From assembly GCF_029846275.1 (NCBI RefSeq), contig NZ_JARVWS010000001.1:1672028-1736027 (forward strand): a stretch of DNA of 64,000 bases. Direction: 5' to 3'. The first letter of the stretch is position 1. Every line of letters starts with the position of its first letter. Origin of the DNA: Nocardioides sp. CER19. Lineage in GTDB: Bacteria > Actinomycetota > Actinomycetes > Propionibacteriales > Nocardioidaceae. The translations under genes were made by a program, and so were the position numbers. The notes below the pieces were generated by a model. That model made no database searches, was not told where the DNA came from, and saw nothing but the letters and a program-made list of their open reading frames with translations. This document shows positions 1 to 7,523 of this stretch, one piece after another.

Positions 1-947
1 ACTGCCACAACGACACCGGCTGCGCCGTCGCCAACACGCTCGCGGCCGTGGACGCCGGGGCGTCGCACGTCCAGGGCACGGTCAACGGCTACGGCGAGCG
101 CACCGGCAACGCCGACCTCATCGCGGTCGTGGCCAACCTCGAGCTCAAGCTCGGCCGGCCGGTGCTGCCGGAGGGGCTGCTGCGCGAGGCGACGAGGACC
201 GCGCACGCGATCGCCGAGGTCACCAACGTCCCGCCCGCCTCGCGCCAGCCGTACGTCGGCTCGTCGGCGTTCGCGCACAAGGCCGGCCTGCACGCCAGCG
301 CGATCAAGGTCGACCCCGATCTCTACCAGCACATGGACCCCCTCGGGGTCGGCAACGACATGCGGCTGCTCGTCTCGGACATGGCCGGTCGCGCCTCGAT
401 CGAGCTCAAGGGTCGTGAGCTCGGCTTCGAGCTGAGCAGCGAGCTCGCGAAGCGCGTCACCGACCGGGTGAAGGAGCTGGAGTCGCGCGGCTACACGTTC
501 GAGGCGGCCGACGCGTCCTTTGAGCTGCTGCTCGTCGAGGAGGTCGAGGGCACCCGGCCGGCGTACTTCGACGTCGAGTCCTGGCGGGTCATCAGCGACG
601 GCGCCGGTGACAAGGCCGGGCTGACGGAGGCCACGGTCAAGATCGTCGCCGACGGCGTCCGCTATGTCGTGACCGGTGAGGGAAACGGCCCGGTCAACGC
701 GCTCGACGCGGGCCTGCGGGCCGCGATCGGGCAGGCCTTCCCGGAGGTGCAGCAGTTCGAGCTCACCGACTACAAGGTCCGGATCTTCGACGAGAGCCAC
801 GGCACCGACGCCAAGACGCGCGTACTGATCGAGACCTCCGACGCCGACGCCTCGTGGGTGACCGTCGGTGTCGGCGAGAACGTCATCGAGGCGTCGTGGG
901 AGGCGCTCGTCGACGGTCTGACATTCGGGCTGCGCCGACACCGCTGA
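1..947 (+). CDS. cimA: Citramalate synthase, C-terminal part (cut by window edge)
   Basis: The reading frame is open from the first bases (codons in phase with base 3) and runs about 314 residues to a TGA, so the N-terminal third is outside the window. The protein family condenses pyruvate and acetyl-CoA to (R)-citramalate, the first step of the threonine-independent isoleucine route. The visible part starts in the catalytic HMGL-like barrel (CHNDTGCAVANT, then GTVNGYGERTGNADL), continues through SAFAHKAGLHASA, and ends in the LeuA-type regulatory dimerisation domain (about the last 130 residues), where isoleucine feedback normally acts. 2-Isopropylmalate synthase is the main alternative; the linker and end favour CimA. 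Confidence 0.9.
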   Translation, partial: CHNDTGCAVANTLAAVDAGASHVQGTVNGYGERTGNADLIAVVANLELKLGRPVLPEGLLREATRTAHAIAEVTNVPPASRQPYVGSSAFAHKAGLHASAIKVDPDLYQHMDPLGVGNDMRLLVSDMAGRASIELKGRELGFELSSELAKRVTDRVKELESRGYTFEAADASFELLLVEEVEGTRPAYFDVESWRVISDGAGDKAGLTEATVKIVADGVRYVVTGEGNGPVNALDAGLRAAIGQAFPEVQQFELTDYKVRIFDESHGTDAKTRVLIETSDADASWVTVGVGENVIEASWEALVDGLTFGLRRHR

Positions 948-956
948 CCTGCCAGG

Positions 957-1541
957 GTGGGGCGTGTGAGACTCGCACCGACCTACCCCATCGAGACGGA
1001 GCGCCTCCTGCTCCGCCCGCTGACCTCCGAGGACGTCGACTCGGTCCACGCCTACCAGTCGCTGCCCGAGGTGTGCGCCTACGTGCCCTACGAGCCGCGC
1101 ACCCGTGAGCAGGTGGAGGAGCGGCTGGCCAAGCCGGAGTTCACCCGGCACGAGCTCGACGCCGAGAAGCAGGCGCTCACCCTCGGGATCGTCGTGAAGG
1201 ACACCGGCCGGCTCGCCGGCGACGTCATGCTCTTCTGGCACAGCGAGGAGCACCGGTCGGGCGAGCTCGGCTACCAGCTGCACCCCGACCACTGGGGCCG
1301 GGGCTACGCCACCGAGGCCGGGCGTGCCGCCCTCGGGCTCGCGTTCGAGGAGCTCGGGCTGCACCGGGTGATCGCCCGGATCGACGCCGAGAACCCCGGA
1401 TCGGCGGCCGTGCTGCGCCGCCTCGGGATGCGCCAGGAGGCGGTGCTCCACGAGAACGAGTGGTTCAAGGGTCGCTGGAGCACGGAGATCGACTTCGCGA
1501 TGCTCGACCGGGAGTGGCGCGCCCTGTCGCACGGTGCCTGA
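957..1541 (+). CDS. GNAT N-acetyltransferase, RimJ/RimL type
   Basis: This 194-residue protein transfers an acetyl group from acetyl-CoA to an amine. It begins with the typical ETERLLLRPLTSEDVDS strand-helix, and the CoA-binding segment HWGRGYATEAGRAAL is followed by the family end IDAENPGSAAVLRRLGM. This matches the RimJ/RimL acetyltransferase_3 group, whose members modify ribosomal proteins or small molecules; the substrate here is unknown. The GTG start lies 9 bp after cimA, and a second in-frame GTG at 966 is possible. It is probably cotranscribed with cimA and the downstream amidase. Confidence 0.85.
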   Translation: MGRVRLAPTYPIETERLLLRPLTSEDVDSVHAYQSLPEVCAYVPYEPRTREQVEERLAKPEFTRHELDAEKQALTLGIVVKDTGRLAGDVMLFWHSEEHRSGELGYQLHPDHWGRGYATEAGRAALGLAFEELGLHRVIARIDAENPGSAAVLRRLGMRQEAVLHENEWFKGRWSTEIDFAMLDREWRALSHGA

Positions 1542-1559
1542 GCGGCGTAGCCTCGCGCC

Positions 1560-2954
1560 GTGACCGACCTCCACGACCTGTCAGCGCTGGAGCAGGGCGA
1601 GCTGGTCCGCCGGTGCGAGGTGTCGCCGGGCGAGCTCGCCGAGCACTACCTGCAGCGCATCGAGAAGCTCGACGACGTCGGCGCCTTCGTGACGCTCGCC
1701 GAGGAGCGGATCTCGTCGTGCGCCCGCTCGCTCGCGGTGCAGCCGGTGGGGGAGTCGCCGCTGTTCGGCGTGCCCACGGCGATCAAGGACCTCAACCTCA
1801 CCGCCGGCGTACGCACGACGTTCGGCTCCGCCGCGTTCGCCGACCACGTGCCCGAGATCTCCGACAACGTGACGCTCTCCATCGAGGCCGCCGGGATGAT
1901 CTCGCTCGGGAAGACCAACACGCCCGAGTTCGGTTCGCCCTGCTACACGGAGCCCGACGTCGCGCCCCCTGCCGTGACGCCGTGGGACCGGACGCGGGGA
2001 GCCGGCGGCTCCTCGGGAGGTGCCGCGGCCGCGGTCGCCGCCGGGCTGGTGCCCGTCGCCCAGGGCTCGGACGGGGGCGGCTCGATCCGCATCCCCGCGT
2101 CGTGCTGCGGGATCGTCGGCTTCAAGCCGTCGCGCGGGGTGATCTCCGGGTCGCCGATGTACGGCGACCCCGTCGGCCTCGCGACCGCCGGGCCGCTCGC
2201 CCGGTCCGTGCGCGACGCGGCCGCCTTCCTCGACGTACTCGCCGGTCGCCGGGTCGGGGACCCGTCGTGGGCGCCGGTGGGCGACTACCTGGAGGCCTGC
2301 GACCGGCCGGTCGGGCGGCTGCGGATCGCGCGGTTCATCGAGCCGGTCATCGCCTCGGCGTCGGTCGACCCCGAGGTCGGACGGGCCTGGTCGGACGCGT
2401 CCACGCTGCTCGAGTCCCTCGGCCACGAGATCGTCGACGTACCCGTGCCTCTGCCGCCGGAGGCCGTGCCGGTGTTCGAGACGTGCTGGGCGGTCCTCAC
2501 CGCGCTGTCGGTCGTCCCGCCGGAGCGGGAGGGGATGCTGCGGCCGCTCACCCGCTGGCTGACGGAGCGAGGTCGCGCGGTGTCCGGGCCCGAGTTTGGG
2601 CTCGCCATCGGCGCGATGCGGCGCTTCGCGGCCCAGGCGCTGACCGCACTGGCGCCGTACGACGCCGTGCTCACGCCCACCCTCGCCGTACCGCCGCTGC
2701 CGGTCGGTGCCATCCGCGACGACGCCGACCCCGAGCGCGACTTCGAGAACCAGAAGCGGTTCACCCCGTGGACCTCCGCCTGGAACGTCACCGGGATGCC
2801 GGCCGTCTCGCTGCCGCTGCACTGGACGCCGTCCGGTCTCCCCGTCGGTGTCATGCTCGCCGCCCGGCCGGCCGAGGACGAGCTGCTGTTCTCCCTCGCC
2901 GCTCAGGTCGAGGAGGCTGTCGGCGGGTTCACCCGTCGGCCGCCGGGGTGGTGA
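1560..2954 (+). CDS. Amidase signature family hydrolase
   Basis: This 464-residue enzyme hydrolyses an amide bond. The full Ser-cisSer-Lys triad is visible: Lys76 in AIKDLN, cis-Ser151 in GGSSGG and nucleophile Ser175 in GGGSIRIPAS. The spacings of 75 and 24 residues match those of fatty acid amide hydrolase. The C-terminus has the usual late motif around VTGMPAVSLPL. It is not GatA-like in context, because no gatC or gatB is nearby, so a stand-alone amidase of unknown substrate is likely. The GTG start follows the GNAT gene by 18 bp. It converges on the biotin transporter genes, with a long palindrome between them. Confidence 0.9.
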   Translation: MTDLHDLSALEQGELVRRCEVSPGELAEHYLQRIEKLDDVGAFVTLAEERISSCARSLAVQPVGESPLFGVPTAIKDLNLTAGVRTTFGSAAFADHVPEISDNVTLSIEAAGMISLGKTNTPEFGSPCYTEPDVAPPAVTPWDRTRGAGGSSGGAAAAVAAGLVPVAQGSDGGGSIRIPASCCGIVGFKPSRGVISGSPMYGDPVGLATAGPLARSVRDAAAFLDVLAGRRVGDPSWAPVGDYLEACDRPVGRLRIARFIEPVIASASVDPEVGRAWSDASTLLESLGHEIVDVPVPLPPEAVPVFETCWAVLTALSVVPPEREGMLRPLTRWLTERGRAVSGPEFGLAIGAMRRFAAQALTALAPYDAVLTPTLAVPPLPVGAIRDDADPERDFENQKRFTPWTSAWNVTGMPAVSLPLHWTPSGLPVGVMLAARPAEDELLFSLAAQVEEAVGGFTRRPPGW

Positions 2955-2970
2955 GCGTTGCGGGTGTCTG

Positions 2971-3056
2971 TTCATCGAGGTATGCAGCCCAAGGTGCACT
3001 TCCCGCGCGGAGTTCCGCTGGGGGAGTGACGGTTCGGCTGCATACCTCGACGAACC
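2971..3056. repeat. 86-nt imperfect palindrome, REP-like or bidirectional terminator
   Basis: Arms 2971-2990 and 3037-3056 are inverted copies with 19 of 20 matches. The inner part is also largely self-complementary around a centre at 3013/3014 (GCGGA-GT-TCCGC). It lies between the convergent amidase and ecfT genes, so a transcript from either side would fold into a long hairpin. There is no T-run typical of intrinsic terminators. The extent of the symmetry is more like a mobile palindromic repeat than a simple terminator. Confidence 0.75.
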
Positions 3057-3110
3057 AGCAGCGCGCGGACAGCACACCCACCGCCCCCTGCGGCAGCGGG
3101 AAGAACCGGG

Positions 3111-3719
3111 TCAGTCCCCGATACCCCGAGCGTGGAGCGCGGTCCCGGTCTCGTGCGCCCGGGCGACGACGCGGATGACGAAGGGGGTGAGGTAGGCGCG
3201 CGGCGAGCGCAGCCCGCGCGCCCGCGCGGCGTCGCGCGTCTCGAGCGCCAGGGTGAGCGTCGCGGGCAGCGACTGGATCGCCAGTCCGACGGTCAGCGCC
3301 ACCCGCTCCGCGTCGACGCCGAACCGGCCCAGCGGGGTGATCCAGCGGACGAACGTGTCGAGCATGTCCGTGACGGCCGTGGTGTGGCTCAGCGTCAGAC
3401 CGAGCAGGCCGAGCGTGAGCAGGTCCAGCAGCGACTCGACGGCCCGCTCGAGCCCCGACGACCACCACTGCAGCGCGGCGACGGCCAGCGCGAGCAGCAG
3501 CAGAGCGCGGAGCGCGCGCAGCACCTGCAGCAACGGGATCCGGGCGACCACGGCGAGCGCGGCGCCGCCGAGCAGGAAGAGCACGGCCGACAGCGGCCCG
3601 CGTACGACGACGAGCGCGATGCTCGCGACCACCAGGCCGAGCAGCTTGGGGCCGACCGGCGCCCGGTGCAGCAGCGAGTTGCCGGGGCGGTAGACGCCGA
3701 GGCTGTCGAGGAAGCTCAC
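3111..3719 (-). CDS. bioN: ECF transporter T component (biotin)
   Basis: This 202-residue integral membrane protein is the EcfT/CbiQ scaffold that couples ATP hydrolysis to the substrate-binding subunit. About five hydrophobic segments are visible in the first 120 residues. The two coupling-helix Ala-Arg-Gly motifs of the family are present near the C-terminus (DAARARGLRSP and ALHARGIGD). It overlaps the upstream ATPase gene by 4 bp and is the last gene of bioY-bioM-bioN. The biotin assignment comes from the BioY neighbour. Confidence 0.9.
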   Translation of the reverse strand: MSFLDSLGVYRPGNSLLHRAPVGPKLLGLVVASIALVVVRGPLSAVLFLLGGAALAVVARIPLLQVLRALRALLLLALAVAALQWWSSGLERAVESLLDLLTLGLLGLTLSHTTAVTDMLDTFVRWITPLGRFGVDAERVALTVGLAIQSLPATLTLALETRDAARARGLRSPRAYLTPFVIRVVARAHETGTALHARGIGD

Positions 3720-4393
3720 ACGACCGACCCCACGTAGTCGGCGACGGCGTCCCGAGCCGCACCGTCATAGCGGACGGCGCCGTCCTCCACGACCAGCACC
3801 CGGTCGCAGCGCGCGGCCAGGTCGAGGTCGTGCGTCACGAGGATCAGCTGCTGGGGAAGGGAGAGGAGCAGGTCGCCGATGCGGCGCGTGTTCGCGAGGT
3901 CGAGCAGGGTCGTGGGCTCGTCAGCGATGACCACATCCGGCTCGACCGCGAGGACCCCGGCCAGGGCGAGCATCTGCCGCTGGCCGCCGGAGAGTGCGTG
4001 CACGCTGACGTCCGCGCGGTCCGCCAGCCCGAAGCGCTCCAGCGTGGCGAGCGCGGCCGCGCGTCGCTCGGCCCGGGGGAGCCGCTTGCGCAGCGAGAGC
4101 TCGACGTCCTCGACGCAGGTCGGCATGACCAGCTGTGCGGACGGATCGGTGAAGCAGAACCCGACCCTGCGGCGTACCTGCGCCCCCTGCCGCACCGTGT
4201 CGAGCCCGTCGACCAGCACCTGCCCGACCGTCGGCTCGACCAGCCCGTTGACGAGGCGCGCGAGCGTCGACTTCCCGGAGCCGTTGCCGCCGATGACCGC
4301 GATCCGCTGCTCGCGCAGCACGAGCTCGGTGGGGCCCAGGATCGTGCGGCCGCCGGCGGTGACACCGGCGCCCTCGAAGCGGATCTCAGCCAC
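3716..4393 (-). CDS. bioM: ECF transporter ATPase (biotin)
   Basis: This 225-residue ABC ATPase has Walker A GGNGSGKST at residues 35-43, signature LSGGQRQ, Walker B VVIADEPTTLLD and a switch histidine in LILVTHDLDL. The length is normal for a single-domain EcfA. It overlaps bioY by 8 bp and bioN by 4 bp, so the three are translationally coupled. It powers uptake of biotin bound by BioY. Only one ATPase gene is present, as in dedicated BioMNY systems. Confidence 0.92.
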   Translation of the reverse strand: MAEIRFEGAGVTAGGRTILGPTELVLREQRIAVIGGNGSGKSTLARLVNGLVEPTVGQVLVDGLDTVRQGAQVRRRVGFCFTDPSAQLVMPTCVEDVELSLRKRLPRAERRAAALATLERFGLADRADVSVHALSGGQRQMLALAGVLAVEPDVVIADEPTTLLDLANTRRIGDLLLSLPQQLILVTHDLDLAARCDRVLVVEDGAVRYDGAARDAVADYVGSVV

Positions 4394-4985
4394 GAGACCC
4401 CAGGAGCCGAGGGAAGGCGCGGTGGACCTCGGCGGCGACGATGGCAGCGACGGCGGCCTTGATGAGGTCGCCGACCCAGAAGGGGGCGTCGAAGGAGGCC
4501 GCCTTCGCCCACGAGACGTCCAGGGCCAGGCGGAGGCCGGTGATGCCGGCCGCGTGGTTGACGAGGACGGCCGCGACGGCGGGCACGAACAGGAACAGCG
4601 CCCGCGTGCGCTTGACGCCGACGAGGACCGCGCCGAGGCCGGCGACCGCGGTGAGCACAGGAAAGCTGTAGAGGTAGCCGGCCGTCGGGCCGGTGAACAC
4701 GGCGGCGCCCGAGGTGTGCTCGGCGAAGACGGGCAGGCCCACGAGGCCGAGCAGCAGGTAGAGCGACGCGGCGAGGAAGCCCCGCACGGGCCCGAGCACG
4801 AGACCGGTGAGGATCAGCGCGAACGTCTGCAGCGTGATCGGGACGCCGGCGCCGCCCACCGGGATGCCGGCGGTGTACGCCGCTACGGCGATGAGCGCGG
4901 CGAAGACGGCGATGAGCGCGAGGTCGGTGGTGGTGAAGCGGCGGCGTACGTCGACGGCAGTCGTCGTCGTGTCGGTCGTTGTCAT
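4386..4985 (-). CDS. bioY: Biotin transporter substrate-binding subunit BioY
   Basis: This 199-residue membrane protein captures biotin. After a short hydrophilic N-terminus it shows about six membrane segments, with family motifs GVPITLQTFALILTGLVLG and RGFLAASLYLLLGLVGLPVF in the first half and FDAPFWVGDLIKAAVAA near the end. It is the first gene of the minus-strand bioYMN operon. The ATG lies just downstream of two palindromic sites, so transcription is probably repressed by the divergent TetR protein when biotin is sufficient. Confidence 0.95.
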   Translation of the reverse strand: MTTTDTTTTAVDVRRRFTTTDLALIAVFAALIAVAAYTAGIPVGGAGVPITLQTFALILTGLVLGPVRGFLAASLYLLLGLVGLPVFAEHTSGAAVFTGPTAGYLYSFPVLTAVAGLGAVLVGVKRTRALFLFVPAVAAVLVNHAAGITGLRLALDVSWAKAASFDAPFWVGDLIKAAVAAIVAAEVHRAFPRLLGSRG

Positions 4986-5008
4986 GCGTCGGGCTTCCTG
5001 TCGGGACC

Positions 5009-5036
5009 TGAACGGTGGTCAGGTGAACGGCGTTCA
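5009..5036. promoter_or_regulatory. Tandem BioQ-type operators
   Basis: The perfect palindrome TGAACGGCGTTCA occupies 5024-5036. A second copy with one mismatch, TGAACGGTGGTCA, occupies 5009-5021. Actinobacterial BioQ repressors are known to bind TGAAC-N3-GTTAC/GTTCA-type sites before biotin genes. The centres are 15 bp apart, so two dimers could bind on nearly opposite helix faces. The sites lie between bioY and the divergent tetR gene and can control both. Confidence 0.85.
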
Positions 5037-5091
5037 GGTTAGGCTGGCCGCGCCTTGCCGGTCAACGTGTCTCATCCTGGGAGTAGGTCAC

Positions 5092-5649
5092 ATGCGCTAC
5101 CGCCGCGACGACGTCGTCGCCAGGGCCGTCGACGTGCTCGACGGCTGCGGCCTGGCCGACCTCACCATGCGACGGCTCGGCGCGGAGCTGGGGGTGCAGC
5201 CCAGCGCGCTCTACCACCACTTCGCCAACAAGCAGTCGCTGCTCGCTGCGGTCGCCGACGAGATCCTGGCCCGGGCGTCCTGGCCGCTCGAGGGGTTGTG
5301 GGAGGAGCGGGCGACCGGCATCTGCTCGGTCCTGCGCGACTCGCTGCTGGCCTATCGCGACGGCGCGGAGGTCGTCGCGACCGTGTGGTCGTTCGGGCTC
5401 GGCGCCGCACATCCCTACGAGGCGCTCGTCGACGCGCTGGCCGAGGCCGGCCTCGGCGAGCTCGCCACGGTCGCCGCGCGGACGTTGCTCCACTTCGTCT
5501 ACGGGCACGCGGTCGACGAGCAGACCCACCTCCAGGCGGCGTCCGTCGGCGCCATCGACGACGAGCCGCGGGAGGCGTCGGACTTCGAGACGGGGCTGGG
5601 GCTGGTCATGGCCGGGATCCAGCTCGCCGTCGCCGTACGCGGGGCCTGA
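5092..5649 (+). CDS. bioQ: TetR-family biotin regulator, BioQ-like
   Basis: This 185-residue regulator has an N-terminal TetR helix-turn-helix (about residues 5-50, TMRRLGAELGVQPSALYHHF) and a TetR_C-type ligand domain. The ATG at 5092 is preceded by GGGAG and begins exactly where TetR homology begins; the open frame extends further upstream but through the operator region. Its position divergent from bioY, over two BioQ-like palindromes, is the basis for the name. The repressor usually senses biotin status through a co-effector rather than through its own enzymatic activity. Confidence 0.85.
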   Translation: MRYRRDDVVARAVDVLDGCGLADLTMRRLGAELGVQPSALYHHFANKQSLLAAVADEILARASWPLEGLWEERATGICSVLRDSLLAYRDGAEVVATVWSFGLGAAHPYEALVDALAEAGLGELATVAARTLLHFVYGHAVDEQTHLQAASVGAIDDEPREASDFETGLGLVMAGIQLAVAVRGA

Positions 5650-5656
5650 GCCACCT

Positions 5657-5723
5657 GTCAACGTCAGTTCGGTCATCTTCCTGACCCTGCAACCGTCCGG
5701 AAGATGACCGGGCTGACGTTCAC
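5657..5723. repeat. Long inverted repeat between convergent genes
   Basis: Arms 5657-5681 and 5699-5723 pair at 22 of 25 positions, two of the mismatches being G.U-compatible in RNA, with a 17-nt loop. It separates the convergent bioQ-like gene and the glycosylase-like gene and starts only 8 bp after the bioQ stop. It can serve as a terminator in both directions. The sequence is unrelated to the palindrome at 2971-3056. Confidence 0.7.
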
Positions 5724-5724
5724 C

Positions 5725-6669
5725 TCAGCCGCGCCCGCCACTCAGCAGCCGCTCGCATTCCTCGATGAGACGCTGGCGGATCGGGGCGGCCCGATCGGCG
5801 AAGGATCGCTGCAGCTCGGCGTACTCACGCTTGCCCTCGGCCGTCTCGACAGGCACCGGCGTCCACGGATCGCCGCTCGGGTCGAGTCGGACACCCGTCA
5901 TGTCGTACGGCGCCGCGCGCATGTCGAGGATCCGGATGTCCCACGCGAGCTCGAACGCGTCGGCCACCAGGTCGGACGGGACGAGGGGTGAGAGCCGGAA
6001 CGCGTGCTTGTAGAGGTCCATCCCGCCGTGCAGGCAGCCGGGCTGCTCGAAGTCCGGCCGGTCGTCGGCCTCGGGGGAGAGCGCGTTGAGGGGCACCGCG
6101 TCCGGCGTGAAGAAACGGTAGGCGTCGAAGTGCGAGCAGGCGATCCGGTGGGACTCGACGACCGTGTCGGTGGCGGTCGAGCCGAGACGCAGCGGCACCG
6201 GATGGCGGGTCGTGTCGGCGCGGTAGACCATCGCCCACTCGTGCATCCCGAAGCAGCCGAGGTTCGCCGGCCGCGACGCGGTCGCGCGGAGCAGGCGGAG
6301 CAGCGTCTCGAGCAGGACGCGCTGCGAGGCGAGGTACTCGGCCGAGACGGTCTCGACACGGGTCTCGATACGCTCGCTGGCGCTCGCTACTCGACCTCCG
6401 AGATCGCTGGCGCTCGCTACTCGGCCAGCGACGCCGGCGTACCCCTTGAGCGACGAGTACGTCGGCGCGTCGGCCAGCCCCACGCCGAACCCCGGGTGCC
6501 AGCGCAGCAGCTGGGCGGGGCGCTGCGAGTAGTAGCCGAAGAGGAAGTCGTGGACCGGGTGCTTGGTGCCGGTCTCCCGGCGCGCGAGGTGCGGGTCGAC
6601 GTACGGGGCCAGCCGGGCGCGGTGTGACGCCGCCCGCGCCTCCCACTCGTCCCGCGACAGCACCTCCAC
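5725..6669 (-). CDS. Conserved actinobacterial protein, often labelled 3-methyladenine DNA glycosylase
   Basis: This protein of about 314 residues belongs to an actinobacterial family recognised by HPVHDFLFGYYSQRPAQLLR and by GCFGMHEWAMVYR. Family members are often named 3-methyladenine DNA glycosylase, but I see no HhH-GPD or AAG signature, so the activity is unproven. Residues near 85-105 carry a ten-residue tandem duplication (RVASASDLGG, RVASASERIE) encoded by a repeat insertion. GTG at 6669 was chosen; TTG at 6678 and GTG at 6663 are alternatives, and no Shine-Dalgarno decides between them. Its start faces the FAH gene about 30 bp away. Confidence 0.7.
   Translation of the reverse strand: MEVLSRDEWEARAASHRARLAPYVDPHLARRETGTKHPVHDFLFGYYSQRPAQLLRWHPGFGVGLADAPTYSSLKGYAGVAGRVASASDLGGRVASASERIETRVETVSAEYLASQRVLLETLLRLLRATASRPANLGCFGMHEWAMVYRADTTRHPVPLRLGSTATDTVVESHRIACSHFDAYRFFTPDAVPLNALSPEADDRPDFEQPGCLHGGMDLYKHAFRLSPLVPSDLVADAFELAWDIRILDMRAAPYDMTGVRLDPSGDPWTPVPVETAEGKREYAELQRSFADRAAPIRQRLIEECERLLSGGRG
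6361..6423. repeat. Dispersed-type GC-rich repeat inserted in a coding region
   Basis: The 20-nt unit TCGCTGGCGCTCGCTACTCG occurs at 6374-6393 and again at 6404-6423, exactly 30 bp apart. The first copy is preceded by GGTCTCGATACGC. Variants of this string are common dispersed repeats in high-GC actinobacterial genomes, from memory. Here it lies inside the glycosylase-like gene and keeps the frame, adding low-complexity residues. Confidence 0.7.
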
Positions 6670-6701
6670 GGAGCACAAGGCTAGGTCGATAGGCTCCGAG
6701 G

Positions 6702-7523
6702 GTGCGCATCGCGAGATTCACCACCGGCGGAGACCCCCAGTACGGCGTGATCGCCGGTGAGCTCGACCAGTTCGGTCAGCCCGAGGAGGACGCGCAGATC
6801 CTCGTCCTGGCCGGCGACCCGCTCTACGCCGGCCTCAATCCGACGCAGCAGGCGCTGCCGCTGAGCGAGGTGAAGCTGCTCGCGCCGGTGATCCCGCGCA
6901 GCAAGGTGGTCGCGATCGGCAAGAACTACGCCGACCACGTCGCGGAGATGAAGGACGTCACCGGCGGCGACGCTCCCGAGGAGCCGATGTTCTTCCTCAA
7001 GCCCAACACGAGCGTCATCGCACCGGGCGACAGCATCGTCTACCCGGCCCAGAGCGAGAACGTGCACTTCGAGGGCGAGCTCGCCGTCGTCGTCGGCCGG
7101 ATCTGCAAGGACGTCCCGGCGGCCAAGGCGGCCGACGTCATCTTCGGCTACACACTCGCGAACGACGTCAGCGCGCGCGACCTGCAGGTCAAGGACAAGC
7201 AGTGGAGCCGGGCGAAGGGCTTCGACACGTTCTGCCCGCTGGGCCCGTGGATCGAGACCGAGCTGACCCTCGACGAGATCAAGGCCGGCATCGACCTCAA
7301 GACCTACCTCGAGGGCGACCTCAAGCAGGACGGCAGCACCGCCGACCTGATCTTCGACATCCCCCGGATCATCGAGCACGTGAGCGCCGCGATGACCCTC
7401 CTGCCCGGTGACGTCATCCTCACCGGCACGCCCGCCGGCGTCGGCCCGATGCAGGCCGGCGACGAGGTCGAGGTGACCTCGTCGCGCCTGGGCGCCCTGA
7501 CCAATCCCGTCGTGAAGAAGTGA
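6702..7523 (+). CDS. Fumarylacetoacetate hydrolase family protein
   Basis: This 273-residue protein belongs to the FAH superfamily, which hydrolyses or decarboxylates beta-diketo or 2-keto acids using Mg2+. A short N-terminal domain precedes the catalytic fold, with GKNYADHVAEM, the metal-binding HFEGELAVVVG, NDVSARDLQ and RAKGFDTFCPLGPW. The size and two-domain form match the 2-hydroxyhepta-2,4-diene-1,7-dioate isomerase-like group, though the physiological substrate is unknown. It starts with GTG and its stop overlaps the gltX start by 4 bp, so the two are coupled. Confidence 0.88.
   Translation: MRIARFTTGGDPQYGVIAGELDQFGQPEEDAQILVLAGDPLYAGLNPTQQALPLSEVKLLAPVIPRSKVVAIGKNYADHVAEMKDVTGGDAPEEPMFFLKPNTSVIAPGDSIVYPAQSENVHFEGELAVVVGRICKDVPAAKAADVIFGYTLANDVSARDLQVKDKQWSRAKGFDTFCPLGPWIETELTLDEIKAGIDLKTYLEGDLKQDGSTADLIFDIPRIIEHVSAAMTLLPGDVILTGTPAGVGPMQAGDEVEVTSSRLGALTNPVVKK

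Noticed and set aside
3001..3060. CRISPR-like or attachment-site reading of the 86-nt palindrome
   Set aside because: There is no array of spaced repeats, no cas genes and no integrase or tRNA 3' end nearby.
1460..3178. Long open frame of 572 codons over the amidase gene
   Set aside because: Its translation is Arg/Ala/Gly-rich with no family pattern, while another frame on the same strand encodes a complete amidase with all catalytic residues.
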